Origin: SVFI01 sp964519385
Lineage (GTDB): Bacteria > Bacillota > Clostridia > Lachnospirales > Lachnospiraceae
Direction of reading: 5' to 3'
Length of the DNA: 47,395 nucleotides
Assembly: GCA_964519385.1 (NCBI GenBank)
Contig: CAZFLR010000014.1
Coordinates: 1 to 47,395 of the forward strand
This document shows positions 24,231-32,497 of this stretch, in pieces; the first letter of the stretch is position 1; each line of letters begins with the position of its first letter. The notes under the pieces were generated by a model. The model saw nothing but the letters and a program-made list of their open reading frames with translations. It made no database searches and had not been told where the DNA came from. The position numbers and the translations under genes were made by a program.

Positions 24231-27131
24231 TTATTGATAGAAATACACTTCTATTTCATCCCATCTGATATCCTCCGGTGTTTCACATGTGAGTTCTATA
24301 TATCCCGGTTCTTCTGCCATATAAAACAGTGGGCTTGCGCCGACCGGCACCAGATATTCTTCGCCTCTTAGAGCAAATCTGAATTCCACCGGTTCCTCTC
24401 CGCAAATATCCGTATTCTCCATTTTCAGCGTTACCAGTGTTTCTTTCTCCTCATCTGTTTCACGCCTGTTCTCCCTGAGTGAAAGTCCCGAAATACCTAT
24501 AAACGCAATTTCAGAACCGGAAACGGTCTCTTCAAATTCTATCCTCACACCATTCTCTGTCTCTGTCATCCGTACGCTGCACTCTGCCTCTGTCAGTGGC
24601 TGTGAAACATGCTCTGCACTCTCCGCATATACGGCCGGAAGATAACCCAAATCCTTCTTATGCATGTGCTGTCCGAATGCATACAGGTCTGTCACACCCT
24701 CCTCGAGCGGATTTTCGCCTCGCACAAGATAAATCACATTTTTATACTTATACGGTACATAATCGGCCTGCATAAGGTAACGATACAACTTCATGCTGCG
24801 ATAACTAAACGGAGCCTCGTCAAATCTGATTTCCGGCGCTGCAAGTATAATATCCGGCGGATTTTCCTCCAGCAGCGCAATGGCTTTCTCCTGCATCGCA
24901 TCATTACTTATGTTGTATGCTGACGAATATGGAAGATAAAGCGGCATATCCATAATCACCGCATTTGCAACCGCATTGGTAATATCAAGGACGGTCTGTC
25001 CTCTCTCATTTGCCGCCTGCACAAGCACGTTTACGTTCTCAAGGCTCGCCAGTGTATTTCCCTGTATGAATCCGGTTCCGAGCTCCGGCATCGAAACCAG
25101 CTCCCCTGAAACATGAAGCACCGGATCCTGCACCGTCTCACCCATAATCGTTGTCTCTACAGAGGCCGGAATCTCTTTTTCCAAAACAAGAGTCTTTCCA
25201 GTGATAAACGGGGAATCCTGAGCAAGCCCAAGTGCCAGTGCAAGCATCCCCGCACAAAGAGCCGTGGCAGTCACCGTGGAACGTTCCCCTGTCTTTTCTC
25301 TCTCATCCCCGCGCGCTGACAGAGCAAGCGGAGTCAGTATCAGGAAAAATACTCCGAGCACGGCTGCCCTTGCTCCTTCATCAAATCGGACAAAAGAGTA
25401 ATTGGCAAGTACCCAGAAGCCGAGCAGATAGGTCACAAACAGCTCACCTGCGCCGTCTTTTTCCTTTTTAAACATAAGCACAAACACAGCAAGAAGCGGA
25501 ATCATGAAGGCAAAGGTTTTCACAAAAAAGCTCCCCTGCTCACCTGCAATTGAAGGAACGAGATATTGCGTTGCCTCCGCAGCCTCCGAAAACATTGCCA
25601 TTCCGTTTACATACAAGGTGGTTCCCGTGTTTTCTCTCAAATAGCTCACAATCTTTAGAAACAGCGGAATATATGCCATACCCACGAGGAACAGGACTCC
25701 CCACGCTGCCAAAATCAGATTGCGTCTCTTCTTATTGTCACCAAAAAACAGTTCTCTCCACTGCCCTTTAAAATCTCTGCGCAGACGGTAAAGAATAACC
25801 GGCAAAAAGGCAAGAGCTGCCGCTCCGCCAATCGAGGCATTCCATGTAATTGCTGCAATGGAAAGCAAAATCCATGTGTACAGGCTCTGCATCCCCTTTT
25901 GTATGCGTGTGGAAAACAGGGCAAAAAACATCAGAATCATAAACCAGTAACGCATCCCTGCTGTCTGAATAAAAAACGGCATAAACAGGTAAACGGTTAA
26001 AAATGCCCGGTATCTGCCTCGCACCAAAAGATAAATCACACCTGTCAGCACGACCGCCATAAGCACGTTGCCCGCCACCTTTGCCGCTCCGAGTGCCATG
26101 TAGGAGCCGTCAAAGAACAGGTAATTTATCACCCCGTAATAATAATCGCACATTCCATGAATCGGTATCAGGTCTGCATATGGAAGTTTCCCGTAAGAAA
26201 CCAGTTGCTGCATCGGCATGGATATCTCTCCATTGTGAAAATAGTCGATACTCATCATCCCGTCAGGCTGTGTGAAAACGCGCATCACAGCCGCCATCAC
26301 ATAAGTGGAAAACAAAATAGTGTGATTGGTTCTAAGCTTCTCCGCAACCGCTGCTGCAAACAGTACAAGACATGCCAGCAGGCACATCCACTTCCATCTG
26401 CCCGAATAAAAAAGCTCAATCAAAGACCCGTCCGCCTCATAGCGGTAACGGAAATGTATCATTCCGAGCCAGCCCGCCGGCAAAAGAAGCTGCAGCCACA
26501 AAAGCAGTCCGCTTTTTCCGGTGAGCGGTTTAATCAATACAAAAACTAAAAATATCACCCCTGCAGTCAGCGGAAGTATATATGACCCGGTCTGCCAGAC
26601 TGCTCCCACCCGGGCAGAAAAACAGTTCACGGCAAGAATCAGTGCCAGAACTGCCAGCATGGTTATCACCGCACTTATCAGAATTCCGTTAAAATACTGT
26701 GTCTCCCCGCGAGTGACAAGGATACAATATCCGGCAAATACTGCCACAAAGAGCAGCAGCCAGTCGGTTGCAGACACACATTCCATATAAAACATACATA
26801 AAAGGGCAATGTAAGCCGTCAGGAAAAAGATTCCTTCCCTGCCTCCCTGCTTCTCTGCATTTCTCTTCCACCACACATAGAGCGTGGCAAACAGCAAAAA
26901 CAGAAGCGGGAGTGCAAGCAGCGACCCCTGAATTATCGTCATATCCGCCTGCTTATTATAACCGCTCCATGTTGTCAATCCGCAAATCCACTCAGAATAC
27001 CATGGTATCTTTTCATAAAGCAAGGGGGCAATTTTCCCCCATACAGCAAAAAGTGTGAGTACACTAAGCAGCGCACTCAACACTTTTCCTTTCCCGTCAA
27101 AATCATTTAAAAATCTATCTTTCCAGTTCAT
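24231..27131 (-). CDS. Very large polytopic membrane protein, GT-C glycosyltransferase-like
   Basis: 966 aa with GGAGAAG before ATG 27131. I count about 16-18 hydrophobic segments in residues 15-640, then about 320 residues of soluble, acidic sequence. A loop after the ninth segment carries SIDYFHNGEISMPMQQLVSYGKL and LIPIHGMCDYYYG, the kind of acidic/His loop seen in GT-C enzymes and related polyprenyl-phosphate-sugar transferases. No full family can be named. The C-terminal domain (TRIR-like elements absent; VETTIMGETVQDPV, YKNVIYLVRGENPLEEGV) is probably extracellular. It is followed in the minus direction by a terminator; the hybrid kinase gene lies nine bases upstream, so the two form an operon. 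Confidence 0.7.
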   Translation of the reverse strand: MNWKDRFLNDFDGKGKVLSALLSVLTLFAVWGKIAPLLYEKIPWYSEWICGLTTWSGYNKQADMTIIQGSLLALPLLFLLFATLYVWWKRNAEKQGGREGIFFLTAYIALLCMFYMECVSATDWLLLFVAVFAGYCILVTRGETQYFNGILISAVITMLAVLALILAVNCFSARVGAVWQTGSYILPLTAGVIFLVFVLIKPLTGKSGLLLWLQLLLPAGWLGMIHFRYRYEADGSLIELFYSGRWKWMCLLACLVLFAAAVAEKLRTNHTILFSTYVMAAVMRVFTQPDGMMSIDYFHNGEISMPMQQLVSYGKLPYADLIPIHGMCDYYYGVINYLFFDGSYMALGAAKVAGNVLMAVVLTGVIYLLVRGRYRAFLTVYLFMPFFIQTAGMRYWFMILMFFALFSTRIQKGMQSLYTWILLSIAAITWNASIGGAAALAFLPVILYRLRRDFKGQWRELFFGDNKKRRNLILAAWGVLFLVGMAYIPLFLKIVSYLRENTGTTLYVNGMAMFSEAAEATQYLVPSIAGEQGSFFVKTFAFMIPLLAVFVLMFKKEKDGAGELFVTYLLGFWVLANYSFVRFDEGARAAVLGVFFLILTPLALSARGDEREKTGERSTVTATALCAGMLALALGLAQDSPFITGKTLVLEKEIPASVETTIMGETVQDPVLHVSGELVSMPELGTGFIQGNTLASLENVNVLVQAANERGQTVLDITNAVANAVIMDMPLYLPYSSAYNISNDAMQEKAIALLEENPPDIILAAPEIRFDEAPFSYRSMKLYRYLMQADYVPYKYKNVIYLVRGENPLEEGVTDLYAFGQHMHKKDLGYLPAVYAESAEHVSQPLTEAECSVRMTETENGVRIEFEETVSGSEIAFIGISGLSLRENRRETDEEKETLVTLKMENTDICGEEPVEFRFALRGEEYLVPVGASPLFYMAEEPGYIELTCETPEDIRWDEIEVYFYQ

Positions 27132-27140
27132 ACACTTCTC

Positions 27141-28685
27141 CTACAGGCACATACAAAGAGCGATTGCCAGACGCAGCTCATCCTCTTTAATCGGTTTTGA
27201 GATAACCTCCGCAAAACGATTGTCATAAAACATCGCCTTTGACTCTTCCGTATTGTTGGAGGTCATTGCAATAAGAGGCAGCTCTTCAAAATAAGGGTCT
27301 CCTAACTGACGGATTTCCTTTGCAATCTGAAGTCCACCCTTTACAGGCATCATGTAATCTAAAATCATGAGATTATACTCTTTGGTCTGCACCATTTTTA
27401 CTGCCTCATCTCCCGTAGAAACACAGACAGAATCCAGACCATAAGACTTGAGAATCGCTGCCACAAGCTTCTGGTTCATCTCATTATCATCTACAATCAA
27501 TGCCTTTCCGGCTTTTACATACATAAGATTCTCCGCTTTTTTTCGGGATTCGGCAATCAGCAAATCCTGCTCACGTTTCCGTGCACTGCGCATCTGCCGG
27601 ATTGTTTCCTCACCGTCCACTGTCTGGCGGAACGAAATAATATAATATGTTGTAAACGGATTCCCTCCTGATTTATTCAGAATCATACCGTTTAATTTCT
27701 GTATCATATTTTTTCCGAGTGCGAAGCCGAGCGCATTTCCGTACCTGAGATCTTCGGAAATATCCTCCTGACAACGGATTTTACAAACGATAGTAATATC
27801 CTGCCCTTTTTTCGGAGTAATACCCTTTTCATAAGAAACTTCAAACTCCACTTCACCTTTTTCCGTAAATTGTACAATATCGGAAAGTAGATTAATCAGG
27901 GCAAGCCGGATTTTTTCCGGATCTCCCTTCATCTGTCCCGGAAGCTCATCATCAATCACTGAAACAAATTTCTTCCCCTGTCCCTGTGTCATCGCCTCGA
28001 CCCTGTGTACCACATCAAGGAACAGACCTTTGGTGTTATATCCTTCTGCAATCTGCTCGGAAATCGCGGCTGCCGCGGTCGAAAACGTACCGTCTCCCCG
28101 GTTCTCTATCTTGTATCCGGAAGCAATCATCTCCTCAAAACGCTGAAGGATATAATAAAGCAGAAAGGCAATCAGCAGATATTCCAGAACGATTGCGACA
28201 AAAGCCATATAATCTGCCTGATATCTTCCGTCTGCACGCAGAGATTCCTGATACTTATAAATAAACCGGCTCAGCTCCGCTACCAGCATGGCAATAAAGC
28301 AGTTTCTCGCCGTATGTACATACACACCGGAATCAACATATAAAAGTGAGATTAACGGCACAAACAAATATGCAATCCGAATCTGGACAACATCACTGCA
28401 TGCAAGCACACAGATAAAGAATTCCAACACGCAGAAAGAAACCAGCCGGTTTTTCGCCTCATCATACGAATAATGCGAAAAAACAAGCGGCAAAACCGAA
28501 AGCAGAACAATTCCGATACAGATTTTCACCAATGCAGAGGTTGTAAACGAAACCAGTCCCGCCTGCCCTGCGATTAACACTGCCGGACAGAGAATCAAGA
28601 ATACAAGCGGAAACCATCGCACGACTGCATTTACATTTCTTTCGTTTTCGATAAGATAATTTTTTACAAGAAAAATGTGATTCAT
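27141..28685 (-). CDS. Membrane hybrid histidine-kinase-like protein with degenerate ATPase and intact receiver domain
   Basis: 514 aa from ATG 28685 with GGGAG eight bases upstream; ATG 28736 has no such site. Six or seven membrane segments occupy about 20-200. The region about 205-365 looks like a histidine kinase core, but no phosphoacceptor H-box is visible. The N box reads LINLLSDIVQFTEKG, with Asp where the Mg-binding Asn is expected, and a DxGxG G1 box is missing. Residues about 395-514 are a normal receiver domain (KALIVDDNEMNQ, phospho-Asp in MILDYMMPVKGG, IAMTS, ISKPI). It may act as a phospho-dependent regulator or scaffold and not as a kinase. It is upstream of the large GT-C-like gene. 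Confidence 0.8.
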   Translation of the reverse strand: MNHIFLVKNYLIENERNVNAVVRWFPLVFLILCPAVLIAGQAGLVSFTTSALVKICIGIVLLSVLPLVFSHYSYDEAKNRLVSFCVLEFFICVLACSDVVQIRIAYLFVPLISLLYVDSGVYVHTARNCFIAMLVAELSRFIYKYQESLRADGRYQADYMAFVAIVLEYLLIAFLLYYILQRFEEMIASGYKIENRGDGTFSTAAAAISEQIAEGYNTKGLFLDVVHRVEAMTQGQGKKFVSVIDDELPGQMKGDPEKIRLALINLLSDIVQFTEKGEVEFEVSYEKGITPKKGQDITIVCKIRCQEDISEDLRYGNALGFALGKNMIQKLNGMILNKSGGNPFTTYYIISFRQTVDGEETIRQMRSARKREQDLLIAESRKKAENLMYVKAGKALIVDDNEMNQKLVAAILKSYGLDSVCVSTGDEAVKMVQTKEYNLMILDYMMPVKGGLQIAKEIRQLGDPYFEELPLIAMTSNNTEESKAMFYDNRFAEVISKPIKEDELRLAIALCMCL

Positions 28686-28751
28686 CCTATAATCTCCCCT
28701 ATCTGATAAATTGATATTACCATACTTCTTTTCCATAATCTAGTTTTTTGT

Positions 28752-28780
28752 TTGACAAAGATTTCTTTCTTTGGTACAAT
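28752..28780 (+). promoter_or_regulatory. Promoter of tRNA-Thr
   Basis: Consensus TTGACA (28752-28757), 17-base spacer, TACAAT (28775-28780), 20 bases before the tRNA. Confidence 0.85.
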
Positions 28781-28800
28781 AGCGTTCGGTGATATATTAT

Positions 28801-28873
28801 GCTACCTTGGCTCAGTCGGTAGAGCGTCGCCTTGGTAAGGCGGAGGTCGGCGGTTCGATCCCGCTAGGTAGCT
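28801..28873 (+). tRNA. tRNA-Thr (anticodon GGT)
   Basis: 73 bases fold as a full cloverleaf: acceptor GCTACCT with AGGTAGC, D stem GCTC/GAGC, anticodon stem TCGCC/GGCGG with loop TTGGTAA, and T arm with GGTTCGATCC. The CCA end is not encoded. It has its own promoter and terminator. Confidence 0.96.
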
Positions 28874-28876
28874 CTC

Positions 28877-28918
28877 AAAGAAACAGGCGACTTTCCGTTA
28901 ATCTCCTGTTTCTTTTTT
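28877..28918 (+). terminator. Intrinsic terminator of tRNA-Thr
   Basis: AAAGAAACAGG (28877-28887) pairs with CCTGTTTCTTT (28905-28915), followed by T. Confidence 0.85.
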
Positions 28919-29002
28919 TGTGTAAAAAAACTGCCGCCATGACAGCGACAGTCTCAATTCCATACATATCTTATTCTGATTTATTCTTTTTTTATTTTCA
29001 TA

Positions 29003-29236
29003 TTATTCTATATCTTCAAGCAGTTTATGAATGGAAACTTCCAGAACCTCCTGAATATCAAGCAGCACCTCCAAAGAAAACGGCTGATCACATCCGCTTG
29101 CCTCTATCTTTGTCAGATAGCTTATGCTGATGCTTGCACGGTCTGCAAGCTGTTCCTGTGTCAGTCCCTTTTGTCTGCGATACTTCTGAATGGCCTGTCC
29201 TATAATTCTATACTGCTCTGAATGTTTTTGGCTCAT
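29003..29236 (-). CDS. Small XRE-family transcriptional regulator
   Basis: 77 aa from ATG 29236 behind AGAGGAG. Almost the whole protein is one HTH_3 domain: IGQAIQKYRRQKGLTQEQLADRASISISYLTKIE, then FSLEVLLDIQEVLEVSIHKLL. It is divergent from the DraG-like gene, with a perfect inverted repeat in the shared 100-base gap. The simplest reading is that it represses that gene and perhaps itself. Confidence 0.9.
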   Translation of the reverse strand: MSQKHSEQYRIIGQAIQKYRRQKGLTQEQLADRASISISYLTKIEASGCDQPFSLEVLLDIQEVLEVSIHKLLEDIE

Positions 29237-29285
29237 CTTCACTACTCCTCTTATGTAACATTCTAAAGGAAATTGTGAAAATAAA

Positions 29286-29306
29286 GGTTTCAGTCATATT
29301 GAAACC
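29286..29306. promoter_or_regulatory. Inverted repeat, candidate operator between XRE and DraG-like genes
   Basis: GGTTTCA (29286-29292) and TGAAACC (29300-29306) with a seven-base spacer. It covers the -35 region of the TATAAT promoter at 29311-29316 that serves the DraG-like gene. The size fits an XRE dimer site. Confidence 0.6.
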
Positions 29307-29310
29307 ATGC

Positions 29311-29316
29311 TATAAT
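29311..29316 (+). promoter_or_regulatory. -10 element of the DraG-like gene
   Basis: Perfect TATAAT, 24 bases before the start codon. The matching -35 (near 29288-29293) is poor and lies inside the inverted repeat, as expected for a regulated promoter. Confidence 0.55.
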
Positions 29317-29339
29317 GATAACCAAAAGGAGGGGAAATT

Positions 29340-30203
29340 ATGTGTGCATATAGCGAAAATCGTATTAAGGGTACCTTATACGGACTTGCAATCGGTGATG
29401 CAATGGGTGCAACCACCGAATTCATGTCCCAGCAGACCATCAAGCGAAGCTTCAAAAGGCGCACGGATATCATAGGAAAGGGCTGGCTCAATCTTTATCC
29501 CGGCGAAGTCACGGACCCCACCGAAATGGCATTCTGTATCTGTGATGCCCTTGAGCATGCCATACCTCACCGCGGGTCCAGATATCCCGATATCCTGCTG
29601 AATGAGTGCTGTAAAAGCTATGTCCGCTGGTATGATTCTCATCCGGTAGACATGGAAGAATGTGTAAGGAATGCCATTATCCAGTGCGGTCCTGCACGTT
29701 TTGAAAAATGGATGCGCTATTCACTGAATCCTGAAAATATAGACAGAGGAAGTCTTTTTACGGCGATTCCGCTGGTTCTTTCCGGTCACCACAAGGAACG
29801 CCTTATTGAAGTCGGCCGTCTTACGCACAACAGCAATACCTGCGATTATGCAGTCCAGAAGCTCCGTCAGCTTCTGCGTGCAGCTCTCGGTGGCAAAATG
29901 CTTACAGATGAAGTGTTTTCCCAAGTACCGCCGCATGACTGTCATGTGCTCGCCACCCTCGGCTGTGCCACCTATCACGTAGAGACGACGGCGACCGTTG
30001 AAGGTGCCATTATCGAAGCCGTCTATCACGGAGGCGATACGGATGCAATCGCAGCCCTGACCGGTGCCCTGGCCGGTGCCATGTACGGCTATGATGCCAT
30101 CCCGGAACGCTGGATTCACCAGCTTCATCCGGCTGTCATCGAAAAGCTTGAGCACTATTCCGCCTTCCTTCTCTCTGTACAGATAAATCGCAGTAAAAAA
30201 TAA
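29340..30203 (+). CDS. ADP-ribosylglycohydrolase (DraG/ARH) family protein
   Basis: 287 aa, AGGAGGGG before ATG 29340. N-terminal motif IKGTLYGLAIGDAMGATTEF and C-terminal GGDTDAIAALTGALAGAMYG are those of the DraG/ARH fold, which uses two Mg ions to remove ADP-ribose from proteins or nucleic acids. The usual TDDT metal motif reads TDPT here (in GEVTDPTEMA), replacing one Asp ligand by Pro, so activity may be altered. HNSNTCDYAV matches the family H(S/T)H/N region. It is monocistronic, controlled from the XRE intergenic region, and followed by a terminator. Its substrate is unknown. Confidence 0.88.
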   Translation: MCAYSENRIKGTLYGLAIGDAMGATTEFMSQQTIKRSFKRRTDIIGKGWLNLYPGEVTDPTEMAFCICDALEHAIPHRGSRYPDILLNECCKSYVRWYDSHPVDMEECVRNAIIQCGPARFEKWMRYSLNPENIDRGSLFTAIPLVLSGHHKERLIEVGRLTHNSNTCDYAVQKLRQLLRAALGGKMLTDEVFSQVPPHDCHVLATLGCATYHVETTATVEGAIIEAVYHGGDTDAIAALTGALAGAMYGYDAIPERWIHQLHPAVIEKLEHYSAFLLSVQINRSKK

Positions 30204-30205
30204 CA

Positions 30206-30240
30206 AAAGCCTGAGAATCCGCCGGACTCTCAGGCTTTAT
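30206..30240. terminator. Bidirectional intrinsic terminator
   Basis: AAAGCCTGAGA (30206-30216) pairs with TCTCAGGCTTT (30228-30238). Confidence 0.85.
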
Positions 30241-30255
30241 CGTTATATTTCCCGA

Positions 30256-30561
30256 TTATTTCATGCTTTCGTACATTTCAATTTCAATCTTGTAAGCGTC
30301 TCTCTGAAGTCTTAATCTTTCAAGATCACGGTCGCATGTCTCGATTTCAGCACGCGCTTCCATGAGATGCTCCTTTACCACATCACTTCCGCTGCTGAGC
30401 AGATGCTTTGAAAGACATTCTTCAAACAAATCGCACTTTACAACCAGCTCAGTTCTGTTGTCTTCCATCTCTCTAATCTGCTGTTCGATTGTCAAAAATG
30501 TAACCTTCAGCTCTTTATAAATTTTCTCTTTGATTCTTGTGTGTGGATCATTTCTGTCCAT
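30256..30561 (-). CDS. Small coiled-coil protein, unknown function
   Basis: 101 aa, AGGGGTG before ATG 30561. It is nearly all helical and charged: IKEKIYKELKVTFLTIEQQIREME and EARAEIETCDRDLERLRLQRDAYKIEIEMYE, with two Cys. No signal or membrane segment. I do not recognise a family. It has its own promoter at the end of sigH and a terminator after it. Confidence 0.7.
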   Translation of the reverse strand: MDRNDPHTRIKEKIYKELKVTFLTIEQQIREMEDNRTELVVKCDLFEECLSKHLLSSGSDVVKEHLMEARAEIETCDRDLERLRLQRDAYKIEIEMYESMK

Positions 30562-30631
30562 AACTTATACACCCCTTACTCAATTATTGTGATTATCTAT
30601 GTAATCCTCACCTTATTTGCTACTTCTCTAT

Positions 30632-30659
30632 AGTATAACATTACGGTCTGCTTCGTCAA
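30632..30659 (-). promoter_or_regulatory. Promoter of the coiled-coil protein gene
   Basis: On the minus strand TTGACG (30654-30659), 16-base spacer, TATACT (30632-30637), immediately after the sigH stop codon. Confidence 0.65.
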
Positions 30660-30660
30660 A

Positions 30661-31281
30661 CTATTTTTCTTTCATTGCCTTACGAATTTTCGTCTTTGCC
30701 CGCTGAAGTGCATTGTCCGCTGACTTTTCATCAATTCCCAAAATTTTGGATATTTCCACAGTACCTATCTCCGTCAGATACAAATCCATCACCTGTCTCT
30801 CAAGAATACTGAGCTCTGACTGAATAATTTTCTCAATGTACTCCACATTTTCCTGGGCAATCAACGCCTCCTCCGGGTTTTTTTCCTCCGAGGACAAAAC
30901 ATTGGAGAGCTCCACCGGCGTTCCTTCCTCTCCCGCCTCAGATGCTGTGCTGTAAAAAGAAACATAAGTATTCAAAGGCATGTGCTTTTTCCGTCCGGAT
31001 GCCTGTACAGCCGTATAAATCTGTCTTGAAATACAAAGCTGGGCAAACGTATAGAATCCTGCATCACGTCCGAAGTCATAATCTCTGACTGCCTTAAACA
31101 GACCTATCATGCCCTCCTGAATCAAATCCTCCGTATCCGCTCCGAGAATATACATAGATTTCGCCCTGCTGCGGACAAGATTCTTGTATTTGTCCATAAG
31201 GTAATCCATAACCTCAAGTTCGCCCCCTCGCAGAAGGGTAATCAGTTCCTCATCCTTTAAATTTTCATATACTGATTTCAC
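30661..31281 (-). CDS. sigH: RNA polymerase sigma factor SigH family
   Basis: 206 aa from GTG 31281, overlapping the rlmB stop as GTGA, with GGGAG seven bases upstream. Region 2 (MDKYKNLVRSRAKSMYILGADTEDLIQEGMIGLFKAVRDYDF, FYTFAQLCISRQI) and region 4 (LSILERQVMDLYLTEIGTVEISKILGIDEKSADNALQRAK) are typical of Spo0H. SigH directs stationary-phase, competence or early sporulation genes in Firmicutes. Its place after rlmB matches Bacillus, which supports the name. Sporulation of this organism is not shown by the window. Confidence 0.9.
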   Translation of the reverse strand: MKSVYENLKDEELITLLRGGELEVMDYLMDKYKNLVRSRAKSMYILGADTEDLIQEGMIGLFKAVRDYDFGRDAGFYTFAQLCISRQIYTAVQASGRKKHMPLNTYVSFYSTASEAGEEGTPVELSNVLSSEEKNPEEALIAQENVEYIEKIIQSELSILERQVMDLYLTEIGTVEISKILGIDEKSADNALQRAKTKIRKAMKEK

Positions 31282-32027
31282 TTACCTGCTCCCATTCTTT
31301 GTCTCACAATTTCATAGGACAAAATTCCTGCTGCCACCGATGCATTCAGGGAATCAATATCTCCTTTCATCGGGATTGTCGCGGTAAAATCACACTTTTC
31401 CTTAACCAGTCGTCCTACGCCCTCACCTTCGTTCCCAATCACAAGACCGATTGGTCCTTTCAAATCGAGGTCATACATAACCTGTCCGTCCATATCGGCA
31501 CAGACAAACCAGAGTCCTTCTTTTTTCAACTCTTCTATCGTTTTAGCTATGTTTGTCACCTTTGCCACAGGTGTATAATTGAGCGCTCCTGCCGATGCTC
31601 TTGCCACCGTCGCCGTAAGACCGACCGCGCGGTTTTTCGGGATAATCACGCCATGCGCTCCTGCCTGATTGGCTGTACGGATAATCGCACCTAAATTGTG
31701 CGGATCTTCAATGTTATCCAAAAGAATCACAAACGGATCCTCATTCCTGCTGCGCGCACTTTCGAGAATATCCTCTACCTCGGCATACTCATACGCCGCT
31801 GCATAAGCGATTACTCCCTGATGCTTTCCTGTCTCCGACATCTGGTCAAGACGTTCCTTTGAAACATATTTTATCATGACATCATGCTTTTTGGCCTCGC
31901 GGCGGATTGTCATCATCGGTCCGTCCTGACAGCCGTCGAGCATAAATACCTTATCCATGGGTTTTCCGCTCCGAAATGCTTCAATTACCGCATTTCTTCC
32001 TTCTATTGTAAACTCTTCGTATCGCAT
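31278..32027 (-). CDS. rlmB: 23S rRNA (guanosine-2'-O-)-methyltransferase RlmB
   Basis: 249 aa from ATG 32027 with GGAAGG upstream. It has an N-terminal SpoU substrate-binding domain (MRYEEFTIEGRNAVIEAF) and a SPOUT knot with LLDNIEDPHNLGAIIRTANQAGAHGVIIP, GLIGLVIGNEGEGVGRLV-like PIGLVIGNEGEGVGRL and IPMKGDIDSLNASVAAGIL. It methylates a 23S rRNA guanosine (G2251 in E. coli). It lies between mrnC and sigH as in B. subtilis (yacO). Confidence 0.95.
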   Translation of the reverse strand: MRYEEFTIEGRNAVIEAFRSGKPMDKVFMLDGCQDGPMMTIRREAKKHDVMIKYVSKERLDQMSETGKHQGVIAYAAAYEYAEVEDILESARSRNEDPFVILLDNIEDPHNLGAIIRTANQAGAHGVIIPKNRAVGLTATVARASAGALNYTPVAKVTNIAKTIEELKKEGLWFVCADMDGQVMYDLDLKGPIGLVIGNEGEGVGRLVKEKCDFTATIPMKGDIDSLNASVAAGILSYEIVRQRMGAGK

Positions 32028-32056
32028 ATTTCTCTTTCCTTCCAAAATCATTCTGC

Positions 32057-32497
32057 TTAAATGCAGACATCAATCAATTCAAGCCCCTTCGTTATCAGTT
32101 CAAGCAATCTGTCCGTCCGGTCTGTCAGATACAGATATCCCATAAGTGCCTCCAGTCCCGTTGCCTTCCGGTAATCTGCTGTGGAAGCGTTCTTTGCCGA
32201 TGTATATGACTTGGCATTGCGCCCCCTCCGGTATACGGATTCTTCCTCTCCCGTCAGCTCCGGCAGCAGTGCTTCTATCATCTGTGCCTGTGTCTGTGCC
32301 TTCACAATCGCGCTTTTGGTTTTATGTAAACCACACGTTGCGCGATTTCCTCTCTCCACAACCACCGTGCGTATCACAAGGTCAAACACACAGTCGCCGA
32401 CAAATGCCAGTGTCAGGGGAGAATAAGTACGCACATCCACCGGCTCACAATTGAATTTTTCTTTTATCTGCTCAAGCAGGCTTACACTCTCTCCCAT
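32057..32497 (-). CDS. mrnC: Mini-ribonuclease III (MrnC)
   Basis: 146 aa, GGAG four bases before ATG 32497, overlapping the cysS end by 16 bases. RNase III catalytic domain only, without a dsRNA-binding domain: YSPLTLAFVGDCVFDLVIRTVVV with the metal Asp, KSAIVKAQTQAQM, ARNAKSYTSAKNASTADYRKATGLEALMGYLYL with the Glu of the active site. It matures 23S rRNA precursors. The location between cysS and rlmB is conserved in Firmicutes. Confidence 0.94.
   Translation of the reverse strand: MGESVSLLEQIKEKFNCEPVDVRTYSPLTLAFVGDCVFDLVIRTVVVERGNRATCGLHKTKSAIVKAQTQAQMIEALLPELTGEEESVYRRGRNAKSYTSAKNASTADYRKATGLEALMGYLYLTDRTDRLLELITKGLELIDVCI

Noticed and set aside
28801..28873. tRNA-Thr as insertion site of a mobile element
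   Set aside because: No integrase and no repeat of the tRNA end is seen on either side; it has an ordinary promoter and terminator.
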